Under the pieces are notes generated by a model. That model was not told the DNA's origin, ran no database searches, and was given only the letters and a program-made list of their open reading frames with translations. A stretch of 64,000 bases of DNA from the NCBI RefSeq assembly GCF_900187455.1, contig NZ_FYDX01000009.1, positions 310,001 through 374,000 of the forward strand, written 5' to 3'. Source of the stretch: Pseudomonas sp. Irchel 3E13 (GTDB lineage Bacteria; Pseudomonadota; Gammaproteobacteria; Pseudomonadales; Pseudomonadaceae). The position numbers and the translations under genes were made by a program. Positions 63,358 through 64,000 of the stretch are shown here, piece after piece; the first letter of the stretch is position 1; every line of letters starts with the position of its first letter.

Positions 63358-64000
63358 CTACGGAATCCTGGTGAGGTCATACACGGGGGCGTTCGAAAAT
63401 TTTCCTTGTTGGATGTCCGGGTTCGCGCGTGCGGCGCTGACGGTTTTGTTGTTACGAATGCCATTGAGCACTAACTGGAGCTCGGTCCTTGGCCCGCTTT
63501 GGGCGGACTTGGGACCAGGCGTCTTTTTCAGTTTCACGTTTTTGATGTCTTCGAGGGAAGGGCGGGTCGCGGTCGTTGGTGGGGCCGTCTGTGCTTTTGG
63601 GGTTGGCTTGGGTGGTACGGGTGGTGGGGTCTGAGTAGCAGCGTTCTGCACGAATGGTTTTTGGGGTAGAGCACTTTGAGTTGAATTGTAAGCTTGGGGA
63701 TTTCGCCAAGGACCCGCTGGACTATCCAGATCATCGACTGTAGAAGCCCTGTTGCTTTTCCACCCATTGAGCTTCAACGAACCCAACCCCAGCGCCATCG
63801 ACGCGATCCCCAACCCGAAGCTTATCTGGCCCAATACCTTCTTCGTCTGCCTGTCACTGACCAGTGATTGCGCCGCGCCTGTGCCCAACGCTCCCGCGCC
63901 GGCAGCAATGGCGGTCAAGGCGATGCCGCCCTTCGCGGCCGCCGCGAGGCCGCCGCTCACCATCAGCGCATACGCGGGGGTGAGGGCGCCGAACGACAGC
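63358..64000 (-). CDS. C-terminal end of a probable RHS/TccC-like toxin with Pro-rich, WH2-like tail (cut by window edge)
   Basis: The frame is open to the window edge, giving the last 214 residues. The first part (LTPAYALMVSGGLAAAAKGGIALTA split near its middle, then SDRQTKKVLGQISFGLGIASMALGLGSL) is the Gly/Ala-rich hydrophobic segment that in Pseudomonas follows the RHS core of TccC/RHS proteins. The tail is different: PPPVPPKP, then RPSLEDIKNVKLKKTPGPK, whose LKKT and spacing from an Ile resemble WH2/thymosin actin-binding motifs. The tail is visibly more AT-rich than its surroundings. No same-strand gene follows that could encode an immunity protein. The upstream RHS core is not visible, so the class is inferred. 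Confidence 0.5.
   Translation of the reverse strand, partial: LSFGALTPAYALMVSGGLAAAAKGGIALTAIAAGAGALGTGAAQSLVSDRQTKKVLGQISFGLGIASMALGLGSLKLNGWKSNRASTVDDLDSPAGPWRNPQAYNSTQSALPQKPFVQNAATQTPPPVPPKPTPKAQTAPPTTATRPSLEDIKNVKLKKTPGPKSAQSGPRTELQLVLNGIRNNKTVSAARANPDIQQGKFSNAPVYDLTRIP

Overview
The window looks like chromosome of a fluorescent Pseudomonas (P. fluorescens group). The support is pyoverdine tailoring and efflux genes with PvdS-type promoters, the Pseudomonas order gltA / sdhCDAB-sucAB-lpd-sucCD, etfBA divergent from the ETF dehydrogenase, fabA-fabB beside a hybrid kinase and a chemoreceptor, and a REP pair of the GTAGGAGCGAGC type. Most genes are GC-rich with strong GC3. There are no tRNA or rRNA genes, IS elements or CRISPR arrays that I can see.

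Layout. 1-2.85 kb: 5' part of dsbD and a divergent copper-type two-component pair (dsbRS). 2.9-9.2 kb: pvdP convergent with pvdR-pvdT-opmQ; both units have an exact TAAAT-N16-CGT iron-starvation promoter, which also fixes the translation starts of pvdP and pvdR. 9.5-11.4 kb: an orphan receiver protein without its phospho-acceptor Asp, and an MFS transporter. 11.5-15.4 kb: ETF-ubiquinone oxidoreductase and etfBA, divergent around a PsrA-type box. 15.5-20.7 kb: a solute-binding protein, two DUF4398/OmpA lipoproteins, a MocR regulator and small exported or Cys-cluster proteins. 20.8-33.8 kb: the TCA block (citrate synthase, succinate dehydrogenase, 2-oxoglutarate dehydrogenase with its E3, succinyl-CoA synthetase). 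34-45.5 kb: BrnQ, DUF599 and MAPEG membrane proteins, a small lipoprotein, two coupled thioesterases, HtpG, dienelactone hydrolase, pirin, amidohydrolase, DUF3859 and a chemoreceptor. 45.6-54.4 kb: fabA-fabB, an operon of TonB receptor + periplasmic binding protein + hybrid kinase, gpsA, DUF4389 and sixA.

54.7-64 kb is accessory in character and is the part most worth a second look. It holds two paralogous proteins made of tandem Ig-like repeats without signal peptides, a classical autotransporter between them, a large protein whose N-terminal half resembles the clostridial P47/OrfX (TULIP-fold) family joined to Ig-like modules, and, convergent at the right edge, the C-terminal end of what looks like an RHS/TccC-type toxin. 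That toxin's tail carries a proline-rich stretch and an LKKT (WH2/thymosin-like) actin-binding motif. Both Ig-repeat genes are preceded by the same 17-bp motif. I read this as a candidate anti-eukaryotic toxin or surface-interaction island. The function is inference from motifs and context.

Gene starts were chosen from ribosome-binding sites, signal peptides, promoter positions and family lengths; several are GTG.
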